A stretch of 64,000 nucleotides of DNA from JBMNCR01 sp049366695. Its GTDB lineage: Bacteria > Bacillota > Clostridia > Eubacteriales > Alkalibacteraceae. The first letter of the stretch is position 1. Every line of letters starts with the position of its first letter. Location of the stretch: NCBI GenBank assembly GCA_049366695.1, contig JBMNCR010000056.1, positions 1 to 64,000 on the forward strand, read 5' to 3'. Positions 25,125 to 34,366 of the stretch are shown in pieces. The notes under the pieces are model-generated. The model was not told the DNA's origin and searched no databases. It saw nothing but the letters and a program-made list of their open reading frames with translations. Made by a program: the position numbers and the translations under genes.

Positions 25125-25847
25125 ATGCGTATAGCAGCTTTTTTTGATGTGGATGGTACATTATATAGAGATTCATTAATGGTTGAACACTTTAAGAAAC
25201 TAATCAAATATGAAGTATTAGATCCTTGTATTTGGCATGGGAATGCAAAGAAAAAGTTTGAAAATTGGGTTAAAAGACATGGTGATTACGAAGATTATTT
25301 ATTAGAAATTGCAGATATATATTTGAATAGCATGAAAGGTTTAGATAAAGATTATATTAATTTTATTACAGATCAAGTTATAAAGTTAAAAGGTGAAAGA
25401 GTATATAGGTATACTAGAGAAAGGATTGTTTGGCATCAAAAAGAAAAACATGAAGTTGTATTTATTTCTGGAAGTCCTTCCTTTTTAGTAGAAAAAATGG
25501 CACATAGATACAATGTCCGTTATTATAAAGGAACAGATTATCTAGTAGATGAAAATAATAAATTTACTGGAGAGTTGATTCCTATGTGGGATTCTAAAAA
25601 TAAAACTAGAGCTATAATAGAATTTGTAAAAAAACTAGATATAGATTTGAAAAAAAGTTATGCTTATGGAGATACAAATGGAGATTTAGATATGTTGAAA
25701 ATGGTTGGAAAATCAATTTTAATAAATCCAATAAAAAAATTAGTGGAAAATGTGCAAAGTGATGAAGAATTACGAAAGAAATCAAAAATAATAGTTGAAA
25801 GAAAAGATGTAGTTTTTAATATTCCTGCAAATATTAAAATTTTATAG
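25125..25847 (+). CDS. HAD-IB family phosphatase
   Basis: A 240-residue SerB-like hydrolase: motif I FFDVDGTLYRDS (nucleophile Asp8), motif II FISGSPS near residue 112, motif III lysine near KNKTRA and motif IV YGDTNGDLDML near residue 182. The cap is the helical C1 type of family IB. Substrate unknown; phosphoserine phosphatase-like or lipid-phosphate-like members exist. AGGAGGTAATT precedes the ATG. Single gene upstream of the thrS T-box. Confidence 0.88.
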   Translation: MRIAAFFDVDGTLYRDSLMVEHFKKLIKYEVLDPCIWHGNAKKKFENWVKRHGDYEDYLLEIADIYLNSMKGLDKDYINFITDQVIKLKGERVYRYTRERIVWHQKEKHEVVFISGSPSFLVEKMAHRYNVRYYKGTDYLVDENNKFTGELIPMWDSKNKTRAIIEFVKKLDIDLKKSYAYGDTNGDLDMLKMVGKSILINPIKKLVENVQSDEELRKKSKIIVERKDVVFNIPANIKIL

Positions 25848-25896
25848 TTTAAAATTAATTATTATAAAAATAATTAAAAAGATATATGTTTAGGTA

Positions 25897-26173
25897 TTGA
25901 CATTTTCTATAAAGGATATTATATTTAATAACAAATCACATATAAAGAGACTATGATAAGGAAGATTAGGATAATTCCGATTATTAAGAGAAGAAGTACA
26001 AAGCTGAGAGTATTTCTTGATTTGGGTATCTGAAAACCACCTTAGAGTTATTAGCTGAATCAAAGTATGCTATATCGGTGTTGTGCCGTTATCTTATAAA
26101 GAGAGGATCTAAAAGATCAATTTGGGTGGAACCGCGTTTTGACGTCCCTTGCTAACAGCAAGGGACTTTTGTG
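25897..26173 (+). promoter_or_regulatory. Promoter and threonine T-box leader of thrS
   Basis: TTGACA (25897-25902), 17 bases, TATATT (25920-25925). The leader carries the T-box core GGGTGGAACCGCG (26124-26136) and ends in a terminator, GTCCCTTGCT / AGCAAGGGAC (26144-26153, 26157-26166), with T run. The specifier loop reads TGAAA-ACC-A with ACC at 26036-26038, a threonine codon, and the bulge TGGA fits a tRNA ending UCCA. Uncharged tRNA-Thr should stabilise the antiterminator and switch thrS on. Confidence 0.94.
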
Positions 26174-26202
26174 TTTTTTTTATAAATAAGGAGGAATTAT
26201 AA

Positions 26203-28110
26203 ATGATAAGAATATCACTGAAAGACGGTAGTATTAAGGAATTTAATGAAGATGTAAGTGTTTATCAAGTTGCTAAAAATATTAGTGAAGGTCTTGCTAG
26301 GGTAGCCTGTGCTGGCGAAATAAACGGTGAATTGGTGGATTTACGTACGATTATTAATGAAGACTGTAGTTTAAATATATTAACATTTGATAGTGTTGGA
26401 GGAAAACATGCATATTGGCATACTTCTACACATATTATGGCTCAAGCAGTAAAGCGTTTGTTTCCAAATGTAAAACTAGCAATTGGTCCTGCAATTGAAA
26501 ATGGATTTTATTACGATTTTGATATAGAGACACCTTTTACTCCTGAAGATTTAATTAAGATAGAAGGAGAAATTAAAAAGATAATAAAGGAAAAACTTAA
26601 TATTGAAAAATTTACATTAAGTAGAAAAGAAGCACTGGAAAAAGTATCTAATGATAATGAAGACTATAAATATGAATTGATTGAAAATTTACCTTCAGAT
26701 GCAGTAATTAGTTTTTATGAACATGGAGAATTTGCCGATTTATGTGCTGGTCCACATTTAATGAATACTGGATCAATAAAGACATTTAAACTACTCAGTA
26801 TTGCTGGAGCATATTGGCGTGGGGATGAAAAAAATAAAATGCTACAAAGAATTTATGGGATTTCTTTTCCTAAAAAAAGCATGTTAGATGAATATATAAC
26901 AAAAATTGAGGAAGCTAAGAAAAGAGATCACAGAAAATTAGGAAAAGAATTAGATCTGTATTCTATTTTGGAAGAAGGTCCAGGTTTTCCATTTTTTCAT
27001 CCAAAAGGTATGGTATTAAGAAATACATTAGAAGATTTTTGGAGAGATATACACAAGAGAAGTGGTTATTTAGAAATAAAGACTCCTATAATTTTAGATG
27101 GAGAACTTTGGAAAAGGTCAGGGCACTGGGATAATTACAAAGAAAATATGTATTTTACTGAAATAGATGGAAGGGAATTTGCCGTTAAACCTATGAATTG
27201 TCCAGGAGGTATGCTTATGTATAAGAGGACAATGCATTCATATAGAGATTTACCTCTAAAAATGGGTGAATTGGGATTAGTTCATAGGCATGAATTATCA
27301 GGAGCTCTTCATGGTTTAATGAGGGTGAGAAATTTTACTCAAGATGATGCTCATATTTATATGACTCCAGATCAAATGAAAGATGAGATTATTAAAGTAA
27401 TAGAATTAACTGATTATATATATAATATTTTTGGATTTAATTATCATATCGAATTATCAACAAAACCAGAAAATGCTATCGGAACAGATGAACAGTGGGA
27501 TAAAGCTACAGAAGTATTAAAAGAGGCATTATTAGAAATAGATAAAGAATATAAGCTTAATGAAGGGGATGGAGCATTCTACGGACCTAAAATTGATTTT
27601 CACTTAGAGGATTGTCTTGGAAGAACATGGCAGTGTGGTACTATACAACTAGATTTTCAGATGCCAGAAAGATTTGATTTGACTTATATTGGAGCAGATG
27701 GAGAAAAACATCGTCCAGTTATGGTTCATCGTACTGTACTTGGAAGTATTGAAAGATTTATCGGAATATTAACTGAACATTTTGCTGGTGCTTTCCCTCT
27801 GTGGTTATCTCCTTTGCAAGTAGTTATTTTGCCTATAGCATCTGCTCATCATGAATACTGTGAAAATTTAAAGAACATGTATTTAGAAAAAGGGATAAGA
27901 GTTGATGTAGATTATAGAGATGAAAAAATTGGATATAAGATAAGAGAAGCACAGTTGCAAAAGACACCATATATGTTGGTTGTAGGTGATAAAGAAATTG
28001 AATCACATAGTGTTGCTGTAAGATCTCGAAAAAATGGTGATGGAGGAACAATTGATAAAGCAGATTTTTTAAAAAATATTATTAGTGATATTGAAAACAA
28101 AGTTATATAA
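26203..28110 (+). CDS. thrS: Threonyl-tRNA synthetase
   Basis: Class II synthetase of 635 residues: TGS domain (about 1-62), editing domain with HTSTHIMAQAVKRLFP and CAGPHL (62-225), catalytic core with motif 2 VHRHELSGALHGLMRVRNFTQ split around residues 363-383, the zinc-site cysteine in MNCPGGM near 335, motif 3 MVHRTVLGSIERFIG near 507, and an anticodon-binding C-terminal domain. AAGGAGGAAT precedes the ATG. Controlled by the T-box upstream; a strong terminator follows. Confidence 0.97.
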   Translation: MIRISLKDGSIKEFNEDVSVYQVAKNISEGLARVACAGEINGELVDLRTIINEDCSLNILTFDSVGGKHAYWHTSTHIMAQAVKRLFPNVKLAIGPAIENGFYYDFDIETPFTPEDLIKIEGEIKKIIKEKLNIEKFTLSRKEALEKVSNDNEDYKYELIENLPSDAVISFYEHGEFADLCAGPHLMNTGSIKTFKLLSIAGAYWRGDEKNKMLQRIYGISFPKKSMLDEYITKIEEAKKRDHRKLGKELDLYSILEEGPGFPFFHPKGMVLRNTLEDFWRDIHKRSGYLEIKTPIILDGELWKRSGHWDNYKENMYFTEIDGREFAVKPMNCPGGMLMYKRTMHSYRDLPLKMGELGLVHRHELSGALHGLMRVRNFTQDDAHIYMTPDQMKDEIIKVIELTDYIYNIFGFNYHIELSTKPENAIGTDEQWDKATEVLKEALLEIDKEYKLNEGDGAFYGPKIDFHLEDCLGRTWQCGTIQLDFQMPERFDLTYIGADGEKHRPVMVHRTVLGSIERFIGILTEHFAGAFPLWLSPLQVVILPIASAHHEYCENLKNMYLEKGIRVDVDYRDEKIGYKIREAQLQKTPYMLVVGDKEIESHSVAVRSRKNGDGGTIDKADFLKNIISDIENKVI

Positions 28111-28118
28111 ATTCAGTA

Positions 28119-28150
28119 AAAAAGGCTTCTAGTTAATCTAGAAGCTTTTA
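28119..28150 (+). terminator. Terminator after thrS
   Basis: Stem AAAAGGCTTCTAG / CTAGAAGCTTTTA with a 5-base loop, just past the thrS stop; one mismatch and T-rich 3' flank. A-rich 5' flank makes it workable in both directions. Confidence 0.85.
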
Positions 28151-28340
28151 AATTATAAAAAGTTTAAATTTCGATATTGTTATTCATTAGATATTTTGAT
28201 TCGAATCTACTATTACTTTGTTGGAGAAAACAAACATTCGGTTTACCTTCTCATAAGTAGCCACAGATATCACAGGGAATACTTTCTCAAGACTACAGAA
28301 TGCCTCATATCTTATCCTTTTTACGTCTAAGGCGTTGTTT
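28151..28340. other. Gene-free stretch between convergent genes, possible decayed sequence
   Basis: About 190 bases between thrS and the FtsH-like gene, with less AT than usual for intergenic DNA here. Both strands stay open for about 55 codons: the plus strand contains ENKHSVYLLISSH, the minus strand YEAFCSLEKVFPVISVATYE. Neither has a start with ribosome site. It may be a remnant of a mobile element, but this is only a guess. Confidence 0.3.
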
Positions 28341-29858
28341 TTATGAAGCTGATTTTAATATCTTGTCAAGTTCTTTTCCATTAATTGTTTCTTTTTTTAT
28401 TAAAATATTTGCTAATTTATTTAATTTGGATATATTGGTTATGATTAACTTATTTGCTTTCTTATAACATAAATCTAGGATATGATTAACTTCATTGTTG
28501 ATTAATCTAGAACATGTTATGTCCTCTCGTTTGTTAAATGTTTTGTTTTTATACTGACTCATACCATATTCACAAACCATTTGTGATGCTAATTCGTTAG
28601 CTTTAACTAAATCGTTTTGTGCACCAGTGGAAATTTCTTTAAAAACAATTTCTTCTGCAGCCCTTCCAGCAAGTAGAATCGTTATTTTATTTATTAATTC
28701 TTCTTTTGTATGAATAAATTTATCTTCATTAGAAGAATTTAAAACAAATCCTAAAGCGCTGCCATGAGGAACTATAGAAATTTTTTCAATTAAATCATTA
28801 TTTAAAATACTTCCAGCAAGAGCATGGCCAGCTTCGTGAAAAGCTACTATATTTTTTTCTTTTGTTGTTAGTATTGTTGTTTTATTTTTTATGCCAGCTA
28901 CAACTTTTATTAATGCTTGATTTATCTCATCATTACCAATTTGATTTAATTTCTTTCTTACAGTTAGTAAAGCTGCTTCATTAATAATATTTGCAAGATG
29001 AGCACCCGACATTCCATGAGTTTTTTTTGCTAATAAATTAATGTTTACATCTTCATTTATTGGCTTGTTTTTAAAATGTACAGTCAATATATCTTCTCTT
29101 GCTTTTACGCTTGGATTTCCAACAAATATATGTCTGTCAAACCTACCTGGGCGTAGAAGAGCTTTATCTAAAATATCCATACGATTGGTAGCTGCAATGA
29201 CAATAACATTATCATAATTATTAAATCCGTCTAATTCTATTAGCAATTGGTTCAGTGTTTGATCTCTTTCGCTATTATTGTCAACACTTCTAGATATACC
29301 AATTGCATCTAACTCATCAATAAATATTATGCTAGGAGAGCTCTTTTTGGCTTTGTCAAATAGAGATCTTATTCGACTAGCGCCGATACCTACAAATTTT
29401 TCAACGAACTCTGAGCCACTTGCATAAATAAAAGAAGCTTTAGTTTCACCGGCAAGAGCTTTGGCTAATAATGTCTTTCCAGTACCAGGAGGACCGAAAA
29501 ACAAAACACCCTTTGGAATTTTAGCACCAATTTTAATATATTTTTTCGGGTCTGTTAAAAAATCACATAACTCAATCATTTCGTCTTTTATTTCATCTAA
29601 ACCGGCAACATCTGTAAAAGAGATGCTATTATTTTCAGTAATATCTTTGTTTTCTTCTTTAATAGAAGATGACGGTACTATAAACTGAGGTATATATGAA
29701 GGTTTTATCCTAAATGCTACTATTGATATTAGTACAAATAGCATAGTTAACCTAAATATTGGGTTGTTTATAAAATTGAATTGATTTATCTCTAATATGG
29801 ATAATACTAATAACAGAATAATTGAAACTATTAATAAATTTCCTTTCTTTTTCCACAT
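28341..29858 (-). CDS. Short FtsH-like AAA+ zinc metalloprotease
   Basis: Two membrane helices near the N-terminus (about 8-25 and 35-49) are separated by only about ten residues, so the usual extracytoplasmic FtsH domain is missing. Then AAA+: GPPGTGKTLLAKALAGE (Walker A, near residue 121), IIFIDELDAIG (Walker B), GRFDRHIFVG (second region of homology). Then the M41 protease with FHEAGHALAG near residue 340. At 505 residues it is clearly shorter than housekeeping FtsH (600-650), so it is likely a second, specialised paralogue, perhaps for sporulation. Start ATG at 29858. Confidence 0.88.
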   Translation of the reverse strand: MWKKKGNLLIVSIILLLVLSILEINQFNFINNPIFRLTMLFVLISIVAFRIKPSYIPQFIVPSSSIKEENKDITENNSISFTDVAGLDEIKDEMIELCDFLTDPKKYIKIGAKIPKGVLFFGPPGTGKTLLAKALAGETKASFIYASGSEFVEKFVGIGASRIRSLFDKAKKSSPSIIFIDELDAIGISRSVDNNSERDQTLNQLLIELDGFNNYDNVIVIAATNRMDILDKALLRPGRFDRHIFVGNPSVKAREDILTVHFKNKPINEDVNINLLAKKTHGMSGAHLANIINEAALLTVRKKLNQIGNDEINQALIKVVAGIKNKTTILTTKEKNIVAFHEAGHALAGSILNNDLIEKISIVPHGSALGFVLNSSNEDKFIHTKEELINKITILLAGRAAEEIVFKEISTGAQNDLVKANELASQMVCEYGMSQYKNKTFNKREDITCSRLINNEVNHILDLCYKKANKLIITNISKLNKLANILIKKETINGKELDKILKSAS

Positions 29859-30241
29859 ATATTTTCACTCTCCATAAAATATTATAATAATATCTTTTAC
29901 TGTTTTAATTAATAAAATTAAAGATAAATTAATGTAATTGAGGAAAATATTAGAATTTATCCATAAAGTATATATATAATAATATTATTCTGTTTAAACT
30001 TTTTTAAAAATGGATATAATTTTTTTTGAATAAATGATATAGTATGTTATAGAGTATAGATAAAAATTAATAAAATATATTAGGTTTTTATTGACTATTA
30101 GTTATTAAAGTGGTAATATTTAAAAGAAAACAAAGTAGAAGGAAATCTTCTCACCTTAGTTCTGAAGGATCAAGGTAAATACTTCATTTATTTTTTATTT
30201 AAATGTGTATTGTGAGCGGATATATTTCTATCGGCTTTTTT
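29859..30241 (+). promoter_or_regulatory. Intergenic region with the infC attenuator leader
   Basis: Its 5' half separates the divergent ftsH-like and infC genes and must hold both promoters. From about 30138 a leader contains a small hairpin GAAG-GAAAT-CTTC, a region CACCTTAG...CAAGGT, and an intrinsic terminator AGCGGATA / TATCGGCT (30215-30222, 30229-30236, one mismatch) with six T. This matches the known pattern of infC-rpmI-rplT leaders, where L20 protein binding promotes termination. Confidence 0.75.
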
Positions 30242-30265
30242 ATTTTTATGTGGAGGTGTGTCGGT

Positions 30266-30781
30266 ATTAGTAAAGAAATTCAAATCAATGAACAAATCAG
30301 AGATAAAGAAATAAGAGTGATTGATCAAAATGGAAAACAACTGGGTATAATGAGTTCTAGAGAAGCTCAAAAGTTAGCTGATGAAAATGAACTAGACTTA
30401 CTTAAAATTTCGCCAAATGCAAATCCACCAGTATGTAGAATTTTAGATTATGGTAAATTTAAGTACGAGCAGAGTAGAAAAGAGAAAGAAGCAAAAAAGA
30501 AACAAAAAGTTATTAATGTGAAAGAAATTAGAATGTCTGCTTCTGTTCAAGAACATGATGTGAATGTAAAAGCAAAAAATTGTATTAAATTTCTTGAAAA
30601 CGGTGATAGAGTTAAAGCATCAGTAAGATTTAGAGGAAGAGAGATGTCTTATACAGATATTGGAAGAAAATTATTGCTGAAATTTGCCGAAAAAGTTTCT
30701 GAGGTTGGAAAAATCGAAAAACAACCAAAACTTGAAGGAAGAAGTATGGTAATGTATTTAGTGCCAAAGAAAGAGAGTTAA
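30266..30781 (+). CDS. infC: Translation initiation factor IF-3, AUU start
   Basis: Binds the 30S subunit and checks the initiator codon. From the ATT at 30266 the product is 171 residues, the usual IF-3 length, with the N-terminal domain (ISKEIQINEQIRDKEIRVID), lysine-rich linker (RKEKEAKKKQK, about residues 75-85) and C-terminal domain with RFRGREMSYTDIG. GGAGG lies 10 bases upstream. The ATG at 30248 lies before this site and cannot use it. Rare AUU starts are known in infC of E. coli and bacilli and let IF-3 repress its own translation. First gene of infC-rpmI-rplT. Confidence 0.9.
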   Translation: MSKEIQINEQIRDKEIRVIDQNGKQLGIMSSREAQKLADENELDLLKISPNANPPVCRILDYGKFKYEQSRKEKEAKKKQKVINVKEIRMSASVQEHDVNVKAKNCIKFLENGDRVKASVRFRGREMSYTDIGRKLLLKFAEKVSEVGKIEKQPKLEGRSMVMYLVPKKES

Positions 30782-30854
30782 ATAATAAATTTAATTTGGT
30801 TGATTCTAAATGTATAAAATAGACTAAAGCTTATATTAGGAGGGAGGAACTCAT

Positions 30855-31049
30855 ATGCCTAAAATGAAATCCCATAGAGGAGCTGCAAAAAGATTTAAAG
30901 TAACTAAAGCTGGTAAGGTAAAAAGAGCAAAAGCTTACAAAAGTCATATTTTGACAAAGAAAAGTCAAAAAAGAAAAAGAAATTTAAGAAAAAGCGATTT
31001 TTTAACAGGTGGAGACGCAGAAAATATAAAAAAAATATTACCTTATTAA
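30855..31049 (+). CDS. rpmI: 50S ribosomal protein L35
   Basis: A 64-residue basic protein beginning PKMKSHRGAAKRFKVT, with SHILTKKSQKRKRNLR; standard L35 sequence and length. AGGAGGGAGG precedes the ATG. Between infC and rplT, the invariant order of this operon. Confidence 0.97.
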   Translation: MPKMKSHRGAAKRFKVTKAGKVKRAKAYKSHILTKKSQKRKRNLRKSDFLTGGDAENIKKILPY

Positions 31050-31076
31050 TATAAAGTCTGGTAGGAGGTTAAGGAC

Positions 31077-31433
31077 ATGGCAAGAGTAAAAAAAGGTTTG
31101 AATGCTAGAAAAAAGCATAAAAAAATACTAAAATTAGCAAAAGGCTATTACGGAGCTAAGAGTAAGCAATTTAGACCTGCAAATGAAGCAGTAATGAGAG
31201 CACTTAGATCCGCATATTCAGGTAGAAAGCAAAAGAAGAGAGATTATAGGAAATTATGGATTTCAAGAATAAACGCAGCAGCAAGATTGCATGATATTAA
31301 TTATAGTAGATTTATGAATGGATTAAAAAAAGCAGAAGTTGAAATAGATCGAAAAATTCTTGCAGAATTAGCTGTAAGTGATCCGAATGCTTTTAAGCAA
31401 CTTGTTGATGTTGCAAAAAGTAAATTAGTATAG
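31077..31433 (+). CDS. rplT: 50S ribosomal protein L20
   Basis: A 118-residue 23S rRNA-binding assembly protein with the highly basic N-terminal half ARVKKGLNARKKHKKILKLA and LWISRINAAARLHDINYSRF. In Firmicutes L20 also represses this operon through the infC leader, and the leader upstream has the right features. The stop codon is part of the terminator hairpin that ends the operon. Confidence 0.97.
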   Translation: MARVKKGLNARKKHKKILKLAKGYYGAKSKQFRPANEAVMRALRSAYSGRKQKKRDYRKLWISRINAAARLHDINYSRFMNGLKKAEVEIDRKILAELAVSDPNAFKQLVDVAKSKLV

Positions 31434-31456
31434 ACCTCAATTAGAGGTCTATTTTT
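31431..31456 (+). terminator. Terminator of infC-rpmI-rplT
   Basis: 8-bp stem TAGACCTC / GAGGTCTA (31431-31438, 31444-31451), 5-base loop, five T. The left arm contains the rplT stop codon. Confidence 0.9.
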
Positions 31457-31529
31457 CAATACCAAGACTTTTAATTGTAAAGTCATTAAGCTATAATAGA
31501 TACATAATAAATGAGGGATTATTAAGAAT

Positions 31530-32903
31530 ATGTCAAATATATTTAAATATTTAAAAGAAAGTATACTAAAAAGAAGTAATAATATCAAACCTACACAAGT
31601 ACTTGTGTTAGGTTTTGGGGTAATCATTATTATTGGTTCTATTCTATTATGTCTTCCAGTTGCTTCAAAGTCAGGTGAGTCAACAAGCTATTTAACTGCT
31701 ATATTTACAGCTACATCAGCAGTTTGTGTAACAGGATTAGTTGTAGTTGATACTGCTACATATTGGTCACCTTTTGGACAAGGAATAATCTTATTCATGA
31801 TACAAATCGGTGGGCTTGGTTTTATGACTCTCACCACATTACTTTTGTTAGTATCTGGAAAAAGAATAACCTACAAGGAAAGACTGATTCTTCATACATC
31901 TTTCAATACAAATAATCTTCAGGGAGTAGTTAAATTTACAAAGTATGTATTAATTTTTACATTCCTGGTTGAGGGTATAGGAGCAGTATTATTATCTATA
32001 AGGTTTATTCCTGAGTTTGGAATGCAAAAAGGGATTGTAATGAGTATTTTTCATTCTATTTCTGCATTTTGTAATGCAGGATTTGATCTGGTAGGAAATT
32101 TTCGAAGTTTTACTCCTTATGCGAATGATTTTTTAATAAACTTTACTTTAGGTATGCTAATTATTATTGGTGGCTTAGGTTTTTTTGTTGTGAGTGACAT
32201 TTTTAGAAATAAAACATTTAAAAAATTTACTATGCAAACAAAACTAGTATTATCTATATCGGGAGTTCTAGTAATTTTTGGTGCTGTTTTTATGTATTTT
32301 ACCGAGTTCAATAATCCAAGTACAATGAATGATTTGCCTTGGTATGGTAAAATATTTTCATCAGTATTTCATTCTATTACTCCAAGAACTGCTGGTTTTA
32401 ATACACTTGATATGGCTAATATGTCTACTGCAGCAATTTTTTTGACAATTGTATACATGTTTATTGGAGGATCTCCAGGATCAACCGCTGGTGGAGTTAA
32501 AACAACTACTATAGGAGCTGTTTTAATTACAGTGACTTCATTGTTAAGAGGAAAAAATGAAGCAGAAGCATTTAGAAGAAGTATCTCAATTAATGTAATA
32601 AAGAGAGCTGTAGCCGTTATTAGTATTGGTCTATTTATTGTTATTTTGGTAATAATGATATTATCAATAACTGAGGATGCTACATTTGTTGAAATAGTTT
32701 TTGAAGCTTTTTCTGCTTTTGGTACAGTAGGTTTATCAATGGGATTGACAACAAAGCTTTCTACTATTGGAAGAGTAGTAATAATGTTTACTATGTTTAT
32801 CGGTAGATTAGGGCCACTTACGATAGCTTTTGCTATTTGTGAGATGCAATCTTCTGAAGGAGGAACATATAAATATCCTGAAGGGAATATACTTGTAGGG
32901 TAG
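31530..32903 (+). CDS. ktrB: Potassium uptake channel subunit, TrkH/KtrB family
   Basis: A 457-residue membrane protein with four M-P-M repeats. The selectivity-filter glycines are in AVCVTGLVV (about residue 70), AFCNAGFDLV (about 182), PRTAGFNTL (about 292) and FGTVGLSMG (about 400). Takes up K+ driven by the Na+ or proton gradient together with an RCK-domain gating subunit, which is encoded 9 bases downstream. KtrB rather than TrkH is suggested by the length. ATG at 31530 with only a weak upstream site (GAGGGATTATTAAGAAT). Confidence 0.92.
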   Translation: MSNIFKYLKESILKRSNNIKPTQVLVLGFGVIIIIGSILLCLPVASKSGESTSYLTAIFTATSAVCVTGLVVVDTATYWSPFGQGIILFMIQIGGLGFMTLTTLLLLVSGKRITYKERLILHTSFNTNNLQGVVKFTKYVLIFTFLVEGIGAVLLSIRFIPEFGMQKGIVMSIFHSISAFCNAGFDLVGNFRSFTPYANDFLINFTLGMLIIIGGLGFFVVSDIFRNKTFKKFTMQTKLVLSISGVLVIFGAVFMYFTEFNNPSTMNDLPWYGKIFSSVFHSITPRTAGFNTLDMANMSTAAIFLTIVYMFIGGSPGSTAGGVKTTTIGAVLITVTSLLRGKNEAEAFRRSISINVIKRAVAVISIGLFIVILVIMILSITEDATFVEIVFEAFSAFGTVGLSMGLTTKLSTIGRVVIMFTMFIGRLGPLTIAFAICEMQSSEGGTYKYPEGNILVG

Positions 32904-32912
32904 AAGGGAGAT

Positions 32913-33575
32913 ATGAAGATGAAACAATTTGCTATTATAGGAATGGGAAGATTTGGGTATAGTTTGGCTACAAAACTTTATGAACTTGGTTATGACGTCT
33001 TGGCAATAGATGATGATGAAGAGAATATAAAAAATATTGCTGAAAGAGTTACTTATGCAGTTCAAGCAGATGCTACTGATATTAATACATTAAAAGCTAT
33101 TGGATTAAGGAATATTGAAGTTGTTGTAGTAGCCATTGCAACAGATATTAATGCTAGTTTAATGACTACTTTAAATGCAAGGGAACTTGGAATAAAAGAA
33201 GTATTTGCTAAAGCCCAAAATGAACAACATGCAAAGGTATTATATAAAGTAGGAGCAGATAGAGTTTTTTTACCTGAGAGAGATATGGGAAATAGGGTTG
33301 CACATAATATTGCATCAAATAATATATTAGATTTAATAGAGCTAGATCCAAATCATAGTATTATTGAAATTAATGCAATAGAACAATGGGAAGGTAAAAG
33401 TCTGGCTGATTTAGATCTTAGAGCCAAATATGGAATAAATGTAATTGCCATTAAAAGAGGAGAAAAACTTAACATTTCTCCAATAGCTAAAGATGAAATA
33501 CAAAAGACAGACATCTTAGTTGTAATAGGAGACAATAATTCCATAGCTAAAATAAATAATGGTGAAATAGATTAA
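32913..33575 (+). CDS. ktrA: K+ channel gating subunit, RCK domain (KtrA/TrkA)
   Basis: A 220-residue cytosolic regulator: N-terminal RCK domain with FAIIGMGRFGYSLATKL (GxGxxG) and the acidic VLAIDDDEENI that ends the second strand, then a C-terminal RCK_C domain (about 138-215). It forms a ring under KtrB and gates it in response to nucleotides, and in several Firmicutes to c-di-AMP. AAGGGAGAT precedes the ATG. One-base overlap with the rRNA methyltransferase gene. Confidence 0.93.
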   Translation: MKMKQFAIIGMGRFGYSLATKLYELGYDVLAIDDDEENIKNIAERVTYAVQADATDINTLKAIGLRNIEVVVVAIATDINASLMTTLNARELGIKEVFAKAQNEQHAKVLYKVGADRVFLPERDMGNRVAHNIASNNILDLIELDPNHSIIEINAIEQWEGKSLADLDLRAKYGINVIAIKRGEKLNISPIAKDEIQKTDILVVIGDNNSIAKINNGEID

Positions 33576-34366
33576 TGAAATATTTGACAAGTTATGAAAA
33601 TGATAGTATTAAACATATATTAAAACTTAAAAATAAAAAATACAGAGATTTATATGGAGAATATCTAATAGAAGGATTTAAATTAGTAGACGAAGCCATA
33701 AAAGCTAAAGAGGATATTATATCAATATATATATCTTCAGCAGTCTATGATGAAAAGAAGAATAATTATTATTTAGACAGTTCTCTTAGAAATAATATTA
33801 TTATAGTTGAAGAAAATTTATTTAATAAATTGGTTTCTACTATAAATACTCAAGGGATAATAGCATGTATAAAGAAAAAAAATGAGTTGAGATTTAATGA
33901 TATTAATTCAAATGTATTATTATTAGATCGACTACAAGACCCTGGAAATTTAGGAACAATAATAAGGACTGCTGATGCTTCAGGTTTTATGAAGATAATA
34001 GCAAGTAAGGGGACTGTAGATATATATAATGATAAGACTGTTAGGTCTGCTATGGGATCGATTTTTCACTTAGATATAATAAAAGAAGCGGATTTAACCA
34101 CTGAAATACAAGAATTGAAAAAAAAAGGTTTTATTATTCTTGGTTCACAAATATGTGCAAAAAAAATATATACAGATTTAGATAGCAAGAATAAATATGC
34201 ACTTATTATAGGGAATGAATCAAAAGGTGTATCCATGGAATTATTACAATTATGTGATGAGAGAATAAAAATACCTATATTTGGGAAAGCCGAATCGTTA
34301 AATGCATCAGTTGCAGCAGGTATTATGATGTATCATATTTCAAGTATAAATAACAAGTTGTCTTGA
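33575..34366 (+). CDS. TrmH/SpoU-family RNA 2'-O-methyltransferase
   Basis: A 263-residue protein with an N-terminal substrate-binding domain (LKNKKYRDLYGEYLIEGFKL) and a SPOUT catalytic domain: LLDRLQDPGNLGTIIRTAD (motif 1, with the catalytic Arg), IIGNESKGVS (motif 2) and RIKIPIFGKAESLNASVAAG (motif 3). It modifies tRNA or 23S rRNA ribose; the exact site cannot be read. The position between ktrA and pheST is common in Clostridia. Confidence 0.9.
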   Translation: MKYLTSYENDSIKHILKLKNKKYRDLYGEYLIEGFKLVDEAIKAKEDIISIYISSAVYDEKKNNYYLDSSLRNNIIIVEENLFNKLVSTINTQGIIACIKKKNELRFNDINSNVLLLDRLQDPGNLGTIIRTADASGFMKIIASKGTVDIYNDKTVRSAMGSIFHLDIIKEADLTTEIQELKKKGFIILGSQICAKKIYTDLDSKNKYALIIGNESKGVSMELLQLCDERIKIPIFGKAESLNASVAAGIMMYHISSINNKLS

